Assembly (NCBI GenBank): GCA_933822405.4
Contig: CAKOGP040002025.1
Location: 1 to 64,000, forward strand
Length of the DNA: 64,000 nucleotides
Reading direction: 5' to 3'
Source of the DNA: Cylindrotheca closterium
Taxonomy: Eukaryota > Bacillariophyta > Bacillariophyceae > Bacillariales > Bacillariaceae
Shown here: one piece after another, positions 52,901 through 63,414 of the stretch
How the letters are laid out: each line of letters begins with the position of its first letter
Numbering within the stretch: the stretch's first letter is position 1
Made by a program: the position numbers and the translations under genes
The notes under the pieces: model-generated
Told to the model about the DNA's origin: nothing
The model's input: the letters and a program-made list of their open reading frames with translations, nothing else
The model's database searches: none

Positions 52901-54008
52901 TGTTGAGCTGGTTTTCCGGAATGTCAACCATTCCAAAAGATCAGTCGCAAGAGAATACCTAAAGTCCAACATTGACCTTTCCAGACCACTCAAGTCTGCT
53001 GACATTCAAGAGCTTCGAAAGCTAATGAGAAACACAGATGCCAGGGAGATCGTGGCAACGATTGCTAGCCAATCTTCGCAAGAGAACAATCCGTCCATAG
53101 AGCAGCTGGTTCAGATGCTCCCTCCAGGCTCGATTCCAATGGAGTGGGTTGTTCAATTTGGGCCTCCAATCGATCCTAGATTCTTCTCCATTGCGGAAGT
53201 GAACTTACTCGAAAACAGCGTGAGCTTTGCCCAATCTGTGTACACTTTTGAGTCAAACAAGAAAGCTGGACTAGCCTCGCGCTGGCTGCGATCGCTGCGC
53301 AAGGGCGAGATGACTAGTGCACTCTTTGTCACCAGCAGTTTCCATGCACCCGCAAATCGGGATTGTCCCTTATTGCTGTTTGCAGCAGATTCAGGAATTG
53401 CGTCTTTTCATTCGTTGTGGCAACCGAATTGCAGAAACCCGCTGTATCTCTTCTACGCCTGCAAGAATCCATCAGAGATTGCATTCCGATCGAACATCTC
53501 TGATCTGAAGGAGGAAGGACGTCTAAAGCCGTACATTGCCTACAGCCATGTGAAGAACGGTAGAATGGAGATAAATGAATTGATTCTGAGAGCCCGAGAT
53601 GTGCTACTAAAGCGCATTCACATCAAGAAGGGAATAATCTACATTTCTGGGCCTCCAGGATTTGAAAGGACAGTACGCAATGCATTGGTAACGGTTCTTG
53701 CTGAAGGGAACGAGTACTTTCCTGGAATGGGGACGATGCGAGCTCTGGAGTATCTGGCTGTTATGTCGCAGACGAAGCGATTGTTCTTGCAGGTCTACGG
53801 GAAACCGGCTTTCACTGAAGATCCAACTTTGGTAATGTGGCAAGAGGCCGTAGCAAAAACAGTTAGGGCAATCACAAATCTCGAGCAGATTGGTCTGCTT
53901 CAGGGGCGAACCGACGACACTTTCGCTCTTGATTCAGATTTCATGGGTTCCTCGAAAATTCAAAGTGGCAAGCGTTATAATCCAAAGGTCGTGTTCACCG
54001 ACTGCTAA
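49950..54008 (+). CDS. Nitric oxide synthase-like protein B, heme Cys kept, NADPH site degenerate
   Basis: 1352 residues, intronless, ATG at 49950 (the frame is open upstream but only from a GTG). The N-terminus NLERMKKRNQER and a GVPAWFSSYMAQQE segment match a region just before the oxygenase domain of protein A, showing common origin. The heme segment LAWKNAARCNARQY keeps the ligand Cys395 (51132-51134). The substrate pocket SRWYQVTEIG keeps Trp and Glu, and SNMGVEIGG and CPADK are also present. The flavodoxin domain has HASEFGKAL (P-loop altered) and TNGMGDAP. The reductase keeps RFFSIAE and AGLASRWL, but the NADPH glycine motif GPGxGIAP is AADSGIASF (about residues 1145-1153) and the later YVCGD is YISGP. 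NADPH use is therefore doubtful. Confidence 0.88.
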   Translation: MSSTNLPASSQAMLDNLERMKKRNQERLAEIVRSFSETSNSESNASATNTASFNQMISGGSGRSGGSGGSGGKASIQTTTTSATENTDFLEDDDDDENDLQDNASQSSSSSSSSLMNPYFGNPAAGVPAWFSSYMAQQEARQQLVKNKLHAQKEEIDRLNNNHNENDTGESSVVVQTLCPLPQVTPTISPFSKMGEEEKKEQGDSLDDNSILVDDAQDPRNESPLKLQPMVVTEEAEDDEINQSYLTSPPSTKDVVATLSGLSSEMSHSYDSEERRKRRHQNIRNVFRADTTKSPFVRNADEINTLIKLSDAKQFLEQFAAIKGEKRVDIDNGGEQQQEDPDEQVQLQKSQSQQQSQEDRLEQVQRDIERTGTYEHTPQELEFGCQLAWKNAARCNARQYMDKLVIRDSRYVSSAKDCFEDLVKHIKTSFNDGAIRPVMTLYRPKQDGQSAPVRVWNRQLLGYAAYELVDGKIMGDPINLQFTALCQEFGWTPPKIKTDFDILPLLISDASTGHAKPQVFEIPSEEIPEVRITHPEFDLFELLGLRCYSMPCVSNMGVEIGGVHYQTACFSRWYQVTEIGRQFLDTDRYNLAESVAVACNIPRPFDNGLWKDTAQMELHKAILYSFEEQLIPCVDHYKASQSFVHYYDLEMKEHGKCPADKASLMPPAGGSMTAVYHKKDMANHVEKPQFRRQLSIWDDLRIGLPEPIVVESIRGLSRAYPTNAETNMYDEVFIYHASEFGKALRMATMISCEFGENATGPIALDDLPDLLIQHSDYSGTNRKQSKTLVVIVASTNGMGDAPESAKSFVDQMKMVQEHSVRDVEFSILALGNFAYRQSSAAFGHKVYSLLEKAGCSPALNIQIADELNDPQAALDSFTKLITQVCTGQGQLGIDLGAISSRPPAFASISLEARTKMLETSSTSENNHRDPGVLHYSSSWANRAHKLKPSMDMFTFNVNEGYESLLNEAVPGDLVALYPSNLNDVVELVFRNVNHSKRSVAREYLKSNIDLSRPLKSADIQELRKLMRNTDAREIVATIASQSSQENNPSIEQLVQMLPPGSIPMEWVVQFGPPIDPRFFSIAEVNLLENSVSFAQSVYTFESNKKAGLASRWLRSLRKGEMTSALFVTSSFHAPANRDCPLLLFAADSGIASFHSLWQPNCRNPLYLFYACKNPSEIAFRSNISDLKEEGRLKPYIAYSHVKNGRMEINELILRARDVLLKRIHIKKGIIYISGPPGFERTVRNALVTVLAEGNEYFPGMGTMRALEYLAVMSQTKRLFLQVYGKPAFTEDPTLVMWQEAVAKTVRAITNLEQIGLLQGRTDDTFALDSDFMGSSKIQSGKRYNPKVVFTDC

Positions 54009-54130
54009 AGAAAAAAAGAAAAAAGGGGGTTGGGGATATCTCGTTGCTTGTGGTCGAACGCAGTTTTAAAAGTAAAGAATTTGGATTTAACGCTTTCATG
54101 TTTTTTATAAGCATTCTCTGCCATGTGTGC

Positions 54131-55403
54131 TTACAAGTAACCCCATACTTCAGACAAACTCCATTCGTAAAGGTCTTCCTGTAAGTCGGCGTCATAACTG
54201 ACAGTAGCCGATTTGGCCGGTCCACCAGGGACAAACCATCTCTGGTACCCCAAGATTACCATTCCAAGTGCCAACCCCATGACATCTCGAATGGGCAACA
54301 GATTGTAGCAGAATCCCGGGAACATTTCCAACCAGAACATACATTGAATGTTTGTGTTGGTATAGAAATCTTGCTTTCCGTCTTCTTCGTCGGTCGACAG
54401 AACAGCCCTAAGAATCGAATTCAATCCATACCCTTGAACTGGATAGGCAAGCTTTGTAAAGATGTTGGCGACAACGGCTGTTTGGCTTTTGGCAACAATT
54501 TCCGATCCCACCCACTGCGGACAAGCACTGACAACTCGCCAGTTTGGGTTTCGGCGAGCCAAGGCTCTAGCATGCAACAGCTGAGCCAGTTTGGAGTTGG
54601 CGTAGGCTCGGAATTCTTTGAAAGCCATAAAGCCCACATTCCCTCCCGGTTGGCTAGCAAGGGGAGGTTGGAGCTGTGCTTGAAGTCCTTTGTCGGAGAC
54701 GGCGGCAGTTGTCAGTAGGTCAGTTCCAGGCACCCCAAAACTTGTGATGGATGTTACGTGAACCACTTTTGGATGGACGGATTCATTGAGCATGGGCTTG
54801 AGCTTCTCAGTAAACAAAAAGTGGGAAAGATAGTTTACTGCAAATCAGCAAGAGAAACGAACAAGAAGGATCCGATAAGCTTGCGACCATATATGTAGCT
54901 TTTTGCAGCGATGACTTACCACCGAATGTCCAATCATAGCCTTGTTTGGTAGTTGGGTAGTTCCAACTGGTTGGAGCATAGAGTCCAGCGTTGTTTATCA
55001 GGATATCAATCTTGGGTACGAAATCGATCATCTGTCGAGCGGCTGTTGCAACTGCATTTAGGTCAGTGAAATCAGCGACAAAGGCTTGTTGAAGAATCCC
55101 ATCATCACGCAAACTCTGGAGCTTGTTCGGAGACCGGCCAATGCCAATGATAGTCGCTCCCAACTTGGTGCTCAATAGTTTGGATAGCTCTAGCCCAATG
55201 CCTGAGGTGCATCCAGTAATGACCACGACGACACCCTTGAGAGGCAACGAATCGACGCTTGGATCATCGCTCGACAAAATCTGCCCCAGCTGTTTGGCAC
55301 GAGGAAGAATTTCATTTTCCCAGTCAAGCTCTGGTTGTGGAGCTGAAATGAGGATACCCATGCCAGCAGTCAAAACTATGAGAAATGAGGACCACGAAAT
55401 CAT
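54131..55403 (-). CDS. Short-chain dehydrogenase/reductase, membrane-anchored
   Basis: Exons 55403-54920 and 54837-54131 (396 residues). The 82-bp intron (GTAAGT...TGCAG) rejoins YDWTFG|VNYLSHFLFTEKL. An N-terminal hydrophobic segment (MISWSSFLIVLTAGMGILIS) suggests a signal anchor. The Rossmann motif is TGCTSGIG (about residue 64), with INNAG after beta-4, the catalytic Ser in VTSITS, and YANSK as the YxxxK pair. A C-terminal hydrophobic stretch (MFPGFCYNLLPIRDVMGLALG) may lie along a membrane. The architecture resembles retinol dehydrogenase/WWOX-like SDRs, which use NADP(H) on lipid-type alcohols or ketones; the substrate here is unknown. It is convergent with NOS-like B, with about 120 bp between stop codons. 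Confidence 0.88.
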
Positions 55404-56099
55404 GATTCTTCCAGTGACGTTGCAGTTGTTGGTTGCAAAAGATGCTGTAATTTGCTGTTTCTCTCCATCTGTTTTGGGATTTGATGATTTCCCGCGGGGT
55501 TATACGTTATATACATCATCATTCATTCATGTGTGTACTGTCGGACATTGTCCGTTTCTACTGCTAGAACGGACAGAGGATCATGAATGAATCATCAAGC
55601 ACCAGGTATTTGGTTTGCTGTTGGCTACAATGTCATAACATCAGAAGCTACAGGATGATTGACTGATTTATTCTAGATTTCATTCCATTGTTATCGGAGT
55701 CTGGAGAAGCATTGATCAGTGAAAGGACCAAGAGTTTGACTCCGCTAAAAATGATGACACAAATATTTTTCGCTGTACAGAAATATTTTCAGCTTGCCTG
55801 TTGTACCGGTAGAATTTTTACACAACTGAGGTGAACGAGTAATGTAACTGACTCGACATCGGAAATAAAAATATTTCTATCCGGATAGAAAATATTATTT
55901 CTGTTTTGATGCCGCATATGGTGGCGGCAGGGTCGTACACAAAATCGAGGCGAGCGAGGCAAGGCGAGTAATAAACAAGGATTAAAATTAATTGACCCGT
56001 TCGATTCATTTATTCGTTCGTGATTTTTGAGTTCTGAAATGACGGTGAAGTGGGGTGTCAAGTTTTTTGACACAAAAACAAAAACACATTTGACCGCAA
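55404..56099. other. Divergent intergenic region, no gene seen
   Basis: Promoter region between the SDR and the small membrane protein. A short AT-rich near-palindrome (AAATATTTCTATCCGGATAGAAAATATT, given here in parts: AAATATTTCTATCC and GGATAGAAAATATT) lies at about 55866-55893, a candidate regulatory or structural site. Confidence 0.5.
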
Positions 56100-56696
56100 A
56101 TGAAAGATTTCAATACGGCAAACAACAAACCACTTCAAACATTCTGGCTTGGTAGTAGCAGCCGAACAGCTACTTTCGTCGCGAATGGTTTCCTAATTCT
56201 TGCGACTCTCTTCGTGGTTCTTCTTGGAGATGTAGTAGTAGTAGGAAGAATGATGACCATCCATCATGATTTTGTTGTTGATCCCGAAACAAAACCGACA
56301 ACTCATTTGGGCAGCGATTACATAGCGTGCTACGTATCCATTGGGTTATTGATGACACGTCTCCTTGTCTGTGGACTGGCAATCTGGGGTGCATATACAT
56401 ATCGCATATGGCCAGTTTTGACCTGCTTGGAATTCCTATCTCTAACGATGGCTGCACAAGTCGTATTCGGAATCGAGAGCAATCCACGTCGACTCACATT
56501 GCTCACACTGAAAGCCTATTTCATTTGGAGGCCAATGTATGTCTTTACAGACGAATGTGTTAGGTTGAAGGGTCAGGAAGAACAAGTTTGTAAAGAGTTT
56601 AACATTGTGGAATCACCGAAGCAAGATGTCGGCGTCCAAGATAGGTCCAGTGATAAGTACCTCGATGAAAGCTGCAAAATATGCTGTCAGTGTTAG
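56100..56696 (+). CDS. Small membrane protein of unknown function
   Basis: 198 residues, ATG at 56100. Hydrophobic segments TATFVANGFLILATLFVVLL, SDYIACYVSIGLLMTRLLVC and IWPVLTCLEFLSLTMAAQVV indicate three or four membrane passes. The tail is acidic and ends in a Cys cluster (ESCKICCQC). No family recognised, and introns near the 3' end cannot be excluded. Confidence 0.6.
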   Translation: MKDFNTANNKPLQTFWLGSSSRTATFVANGFLILATLFVVLLGDVVVVGRMMTIHHDFVVDPETKPTTHLGSDYIACYVSIGLLMTRLLVCGLAIWGAYTYRIWPVLTCLEFLSLTMAAQVVFGIESNPRRLTLLTLKAYFIWRPMYVFTDECVRLKGQEEQVCKEFNIVESPKQDVGVQDRSSDKYLDESCKICCQC

Positions 56697-57256
56697 ACGC
56701 TGAAGGACATGAACAGCAGATACCTCATACTTGACAGCAAGATCCAGCTATGTTCCCTTTTGTTTGAAAAGGAAGCTTCTCATCTCTTGAAAATTGGAGA
56801 AAGATTCCATCAATTTACAGATATTATCCGAGTCGATAGACAAGCGCGAACCAGTGGTGGGAGTTCAAGAGGGAGGACCATTCTTGGTCTGAATTAACTT
56901 CCTTCATTTCAACTATTTTACCGGTATGTAATGCCGTATAAAGTACTTCGATAGTTCCGCCAAAGGTACAGCGAGTTCTTCAACTCAGGAGGAGCAACAA
57001 ACATAAAGCTTTGCGGCAGAAGCTAGGCACAAACCAAACCTCGCAGGACGGACCAGACAATTGACTTGCTATGACTGCATTCGGCTTGCTCCTGCATATG
57101 TATTGATCCTCGCTTTCGTCTTACACTAATACTGCTTTCGAGCACCATTACTACTATACTATAGACTTGATAGTCACCCCCTCAACTCGCTCCCCCACTT
57201 CAAAACCGCCCAGTGCCCAGTTTTTAAAAAATCTCAGCTTCAACATACAGGTACCT
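56697..57256. other. Intergenic before the tandem array
   Basis: No gene. A short stretch near 56864-56885 (GGGAGGACCATTCTTGGTCT) resembles part of the dispersed repeat at 5920-6118. Confidence 0.4.
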
Positions 57257-60200
57257 GTGTTTTAAGGCCAGGCAGACATACCTGAGACTGGTTGGCTCGC
57301 TGACTGAAGCCGACAACACTAGCGATTTGTACGTGCGCGTTATGCGTACGTTGAGCGATAGTTTGCTTGGATGTTTTCACATCAACACAATTAATTTTTA
57401 GGCATCAAGGTTTTACGATTATTCTTGTTGCCTTAAAACAATTCCATGTTTTCGGATTCCCTGCAAAACCGACTCATAGGAATCCCCCGAATAAAACGGA
57501 CCAAACGGACATTTGTCCGTCTGTCCGATCGGACGTGTCGAACTGCTTCCATCAAGGAGTTTCCAATGAATGGTCTCCAAGAGAGCAATTTCAACATGTA
57601 GATAAAGTTGGAAATCGGTTCTGGCGGACATCAGACTGCTTGTCTTCGTCCAAACCGATTGACAACGTTGTGGCCCATCAAGCCATGATTGCCAACCAGC
57701 CGTGCCAGCATGCGACCCATCATGCAGAGGCACCGTCCATAGCGATCTCCGATCCGCCTAATAGGAAATAATCATCTCTACAGGAAATAACTATTCTAAA
57801 AGACTTGTTATCTACATGGAATGGGCAAAGCAAAAGCCTTGCACGAAAACTCAAATTTCCCAAACCTTTACTGGATGTTTGCAATCCAGAAAGGCCGGTA
57901 CAAAACCCACGTACAGAACTCCTGCAGGATTCAGTATGGGATTTTCGTGGCGCTCAGACGTTTCATGGTCCAAGTGTTTTAAGGCCAGGCAGACATACCT
58001 GAGACTGGTTGGCTCGCTGACTGAAGCCGACAACACTAGCGATTTGTACGTGCGCGTTATGCGTACGTTGAGCGATAGTTTGCTTGGATGTTTTCACATC
58101 AACACAATTAATTTTTAGGCATCAAGGTTTTACGATTATTCTTGTTGCCTTAAAACAATTCCATGTTTTCGGATTCCCTGCAAAACCGACTCATAGGAAT
58201 CCCCCGAATAAAACGGACCAAACGGACATTTGTCCGTCTGTCCGATCGGACGTGTCGAACTGCTTCCATCAAGGAGTTTCCAATGAATGGTCTCCAAGAG
58301 AGCAATTTCAACATGTAGATAAAGTTGGAAATCGGTTCTGGCGGACATCAGACTGCTTGTCTTCGTCCAAACCGATTGACAACGTTGTGGCCCATCAAGC
58401 CATGATTGCCAACCAGCCGTGCCAGCATGCGACCCATCATGCAGAGGCACCGTCCATAGCGATCTCCGATCCGCCTAATAGGAAATAATCATCTCTACAG
58501 GAAATAACTATTCTAAAAGACTTGTTATCTACATGGAATGGGCAAAGCAAAAGCCTTGCACGAAAACTCAAATTTCCCAAACCTTTACTGGATGTTTGCA
58601 ATCCAGAAAGGCCGGTACAAAACCCACGTACAGAACTCCTGCAGGATTCAGTATGGGATTTTCGTGGCGCTCAGACGTTTCATGGTCCAAGTGTTTTAAG
58701 GCCAGGCAGACATACCTGAGACTGGTTGGCTCGCTGACTGAAGCCGACAACACTAGCGATTTGTACGTGCGCGTTATGCGTACGTTGAGCGATAGTTTGC
58801 TTGGATGTTTTCACATCAACACAATTAATTTTTAGGCATCAAGGTTTTACGATTATTCTTGTTGCCTTAAAACAATTCCATGTTTTCGGATTCCCTGCAA
58901 AACCGACTCATAGGAATCCCCCGAATAAAACGGACCAAACGGACATTTGTCCGTCTGTCCGATCGGACGTGTCGAACTGCTTCCATCAAGGAGTTTCCAA
59001 TGAATGGTCTCCAAGAGAGCAATTTCAACATGTAGATAAAGTTGGAAATCGGTTCTGGCGGACATCAGACTGCTTGTCTTCGTCCAAACCGATTGACAAC
59101 GTTGTGGCCCATCAAGCCATGATTGCCAACCAGCCGTGCCAGCATGCGACCCATCATGCAGAGGCACCGTCCATAGCGATCTCCGATCCGCCTAATAGGA
59201 AATAATCATCTCTACAGGAAATAACTATTCTAAAAGACTTGTTATCTACATGGAATGGGCAAAGCAAAAGCCTTGCACGAAAACTCAAATTTCCCAAACC
59301 TTTACTGGATGTTTGCAATCCAGAAAGGCCGGTACAAAACCCACGTACAGAACTCCTGCAGGATTCAGTATGGGATTTTCGTGGCGCTCAGACGTTTCAT
59401 GGTCCAAGTGTTTTAAGGCCAGGCAGACATACCTGAGACTGGTTGGCTCGCTGACTGAAGCCGACAACACTAGCGATTTGTACGTGCGCGTTATGCGTAC
59501 GTTGAGCGATAGTTTGCTTGGATGTTTTCACATCAACACAATTAATTTTTAGGCATCAAGGTTTTACGATTATTCTTGTTGCCTTAAAACAATTCCATGT
59601 TTTCGGATTCCCTGCAAAACCGACTCATAGGAATCCCCCGAATAAAACGGACCAAACGGACATTTGTCCGTCTGTCCGATCGGACGTGTCGAACTGCTTC
59701 CATCAAGGAGTTTCCAATGAATGGTCTCCAAGAGAGCAATTTCAACATGTAGATAAAGTTGGAAATCGGTTCTGGCGGACATCAGACTGCTTGTCTTCGT
59801 CCAAACCGATTGACAACGTTGTGGCCCATCAAGCCATGATTGCCAACCAGCCGTGCCAGCATGCGACCCATCATGCAGAGGCACCGTCCATAGCGATCTC
59901 CGATCCGCCTAATAGGAAATAATCATCTCTACAGGAAATAACTATTCTAAAAGACTTGTTATCTACATGGAATGGGCAAAGCAAAAGCCTTGCACGAAAA
60001 CTCAAATTTCCCAAACCTTTACTGGATGTTTGCAATCCAGAAAGGCCGGTACAAAACCCACGTACAGAACTCTTTGTACCATGTTGGAAATCGGTTCTGG
60101 CGGACATCAGACTGCTTGTCTTCGTCCAAACCGATTGACAACGTTGTGGCCCATCAAGCCATAATTGCCAACCAGCCGTGCCAGCATGCGACCCATCAAG

Positions 60201-61130
60201 TCGTCATGCAGAGGCACCGACCATAGCGATCTCCGATCCGCCTAATAGGAAATAATCATCTCTACAGGAAATAACTATTCTAAAAGACTTGTTATCTACA
60301 TGGAATGGGCAAAGCAAAAGTCTTGCACGAAAACTCAAATTTCCCAAACCTTTACTGGATGTTTGCAATCCAGAAAGGCCGGTACAAAACCCACATACAG
60401 AACTCCCGCAGGATTCAGTATGGGATTTTCGTGGCGTTCAGACGTTTGCCCACAATTCCACCGACTCATAGGAATCCCCCGAATAAAAACGGACCAAACG
60501 GACATTTGTCCGTCTGTCCGATCGGACGTGTCGAACTGCTTCTATCAAGGAGCTTCCAATGAATGGTCTCCAAGAGAGCAGTAGATAATGTTGGAAATCG
60601 GTTCTGGCGGACATCAGACTGCTTGTCTTCGTCCAAACCGATTGACAACTTTGTGGCCCATAAAGCCAACATTGCCAACCACTCATGCCAACATGCGACC
60701 CATCAAGTCGTCATGCAGAGGCACCGACCATAGCGATCTCCGATCCGCCTAATAGGAAATAATCATCTCTACAGGAAATAACTATTCTAAAAGACTTGTT
60801 ATCTACATGGAATGGGCAAAGCAAAAGCCTTGCACGAAAACTCAAATTTCCCAAACCTTTACTGGATGTTTGCAATCCAGAAAGGCCGGTACAAAACCCA
60901 CGTACAGAACTCCTGCAGGATTCAGTATGGGATTTTCGTGGCGCTCAGACGTTTCATGGTCCAAGTGTTTTAAGGCCAGGCAGACATACCTGAGACTGGT
61001 TGGCTCGCTGACTGAAGCCGACAACACTAGCGATTTGTACGTGCGCGTTATGCGTACGTTGAGCGATAGTTTGCTTGGATGTTTTCACATCAACACAATT
61101 AATTTTAAGGCATCAAGGTTTTACGATTAT
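57257..61130 (+). repeat. Tandem array of a 717-bp unit
   Basis: Units start GTGTTTTAAGGCCAGGCAG at 57257, 57974, 58691 and 59408. The first three are full 717-bp copies that appear identical. The fourth is interrupted near 60073, followed by shortened and rearranged copies (about 60073-60405 and 60406-60964) and a final partial copy from 60965. Each unit contains the palindrome GTCCGATCGGAC next to CGGACATTTGTCCG. 717 is a multiple of three, so the same frames recur in each unit; the recurring 134-codon frame is probably not a gene. Confidence 0.92.
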
Positions 61131-61362
61131 CCTCTGAGGTCAATGCACATCCTTTAAACACCTGGTACTCGTACTATAGTAAGAGTCAGTCACAGCAACA
61201 GCATTTTATGACCGCGGCTGAGATTCCTACGAGGAACATCTGTAGAAATTACTACCAGAGTGATAAAATCTGAATCTTGGGTGACTAAGGCTTGAAGTGG
61301 GTTCGCATCCCAAACAGAAAACACCACATTTTATTGAAAAGCAAACGAGACGATCTACCATC

Positions 61363-61832
61363 ATGCCTGAAAAATTTACAAACGGACCCTTTGGATGCTG
61401 TGGAAACCCAGGAGGATGCGGCACCTGCTGCATGACGTGAGTTTCTGATGTTGGCATCTGAAACGAGATAACATCTGTTGGATTTTGGACTAACCCTTGT
61501 CAAATCTTTTTTTTTGCACATCCAAAATCTCCTATTTCGCCTGCAGAGCTTGCTGCCCATGTTATGCTTTTTACACCGCCGCTGAGGATATTGGAGATTC
61601 CAATGGCGCTTTGTACTGCGTTGCAACCCTTCTTGGATTTGGTCCGTGCATGCTTTGCTTGTTGGCTGACAAGGTTGCTCAAGCGAGGAACATCGATCAA
61701 GGAATGCCAATGCACGCACTTTGCGCATGCTGCGAATGCGTCACATGCTTTTCCTGTGCCGTCGTCAACGAGGCCAAGCTCTACAAGGAACAATCTGGAG
61801 CTCCTGGAGGACAAAAGATTGAAGGCCGATAA
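61363..61832 (+). CDS. PLAC8/Cys-rich family membrane protein
   Basis: Exons 61363-61436 and 61547-61832 (119 residues). The 110-bp intron (GTGAGT...TGCAG) joins GGCGTCCMT|ACCPCYAFYTAAEDIG. The CCPCYAFYTAAEDI core matches the PLAC8 'CCPC...G..A+' signature, and a second Cys-rich block (HALCACCECVTCFSCAVVNE) follows a hydrophobic stretch (ALYCVATLLGFGPCMLCLL). PLAC8 proteins in plants and fungi act in organ-size control and in cadmium or calcium transport at the plasma membrane. The exact role here is unknown. It lies just beyond the tandem array. Confidence 0.85.
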
Positions 61833-63080
61833 ACTAGCTTGTCATTTTGACGTCGGATGACAGATTTGAGATAATTGTCGAATAACACATAGTTGCAGGA
61901 GCCACTGCACTTGTATTCACTGGATCTACCGACAAGAATTCCTTTGTTGTTTATTCCTCGGGTATTTTTGCGAACATCGCAAATGTAACCGACCAGAATG
62001 ATGACAAAGATGAGGTTGATTCGGTGTGTCAAGTGTAATACAATTTCATCTGCCGGCCCGATAATAGGTGAATGTCATGTCATTCTTTGTTAAAGTCCAA
62101 CAATATAGTACTGTGCCGAGTTTCCTAGTCTCGTTCACAATATGATAGTCATTCAGCTGCCAACTCGTACTCGAAAATATACGGCGTCTTTTTCTCTGAT
62201 GATCATCGAGATATGTCCTCATCATGTAATATCCCGAGCACAGCAACCTACCACATAATAAGCGTTCTCTCTATGGTCTGCTGTCTTCTCATTTCATTGG
62301 CATGGGTTCCAAGTCTCTTTTAGCGTACCTCGAGTCTGCCATTGGCGATCAATAATATCCAAAAGATACACGGCTCAACCAACAAGATGCACGGCTTGGA
62401 TCTTGTCCTCAGCTGTACAGCATGATCCTTGGTAATTTTTCACATGTCTGACCCTCAAAGCGTATCGACATCAGGAAGAGTGTAAATTTATCCTCTACAA
62501 AATCTGCAATAATGAGGCTTCTATGTTTGATGGTGCGAAGACCGTAGGACCCGGCATGACAGAATTTGTCGGACATTCGGTTTGCCTTGTTGGCAAGAAC
62601 AAGATGGATGTATTCCCTCTGGTTCGGGATTATGTACTCCAAAACCGTAACGGACCACATTGATGCGCTTTCACATCGTTCTGCAATTACCCGGTAATAT
62701 CATGTTCCGAATGGAGATGAAGATGACGAGGAGGGCAAGAGTACTTTCAGTCTCTAATCTCAATACTGCGTTTGGTCGGAATATAGGAAGGCGATGCATT
62801 CAATTGCCACGTTCAAAAGCGTGTTGGCGAGTTTATTGCCCCTTTTTTTTGCGGAGTTATTTCGTGTTCATCTCATCTTTCCATGATGCAAGTCGTGTCT
62901 GTGCGACTTCAATCCTTTCATGTCAGTGGAACACGCGGTTGGTACAAATTCTACGCAGTGTGCTACTCACAAAGCGTCCGATCAAAAACCAGAATTCAAA
63001 ACCATTTTTGCTTCCAACCCACACTATCATAAATTACAATCTCGAAGAAAAGCAATATAGCAGTCAAAGAAAGCAAAAGC
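61833..63080. other. Intergenic, no convincing gene
   Basis: 1.25 kb; open frames of up to 144 codons overlap each other and lack recognisable composition. Confidence 0.5.
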
Positions 63081-63414
63081 ATGGCAAAGAATAGCAAGAA
63101 GGTAAGCAGTCTCTTTTCATGTTTCAAGCATCGTTGTCAGCAATAGTACAGCAGAGCTGCTGTCGACCATGGCAGGCACAGAACAACAGTTCTCGGTCCA
63201 CGTCATTACCACACCGCATGAATCCAATCTCACAGTACCCCTTTTCCGATACATACAACAGACCGCCGACGACACCAATAACACCAAGTCTAATGCTGAG
63301 GGCAAGGGAGCCAAGGGCGGCAAGGGCAAGAAATCTGCAGCTGACAAGAAGTCAAAGCCAGCTGAAGACAACAAGAAGAAGCCAGCCGGAGGCAAGAAAG
63401 GCAAAAAGCAATAG
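63081..63414 (+). CDS. Short lysine-rich protein, possible two-exon gene
   Basis: The clear coding part is 63169-63414 (81 residues): a compact N-terminal half (EQQFSVHVITTPHESNLTVP, then LFRYIQQTADD) and a Lys/Gly/Ala-rich tail (KGAKGGKGKKSAADKKSKPA). An ATG at 63081 gives MAKNSKK followed by a good donor GTAAGC. Joining it in phase needs an unusual GAG acceptor at 63154-63156, so the start is uncertain. The basic tail resembles those of nucleic-acid-binding proteins. Family not recognised. Confidence 0.5.

Noticed and set aside
56709..56897. Short open frame after the small membrane protein
   Set aside because: Its only notable feature is a short match to a dispersed repeat; no gene structure.
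57367..59922. A 134-codon open frame repeated four times, which could look like a tandem gene family
   Set aside because: The frame is kept only because the 717-bp units are near-identical and the unit length is a multiple of three. It shares sequence with overlapping frames of similar length on both strands and has no recognisable protein features.
61285..61320. A tRNA-like T-arm (GGGTTCGCATCCCA)
   Set aside because: No matching acceptor stem or anticodon arm upstream. It lies in the 5' region of the PLAC8 gene.
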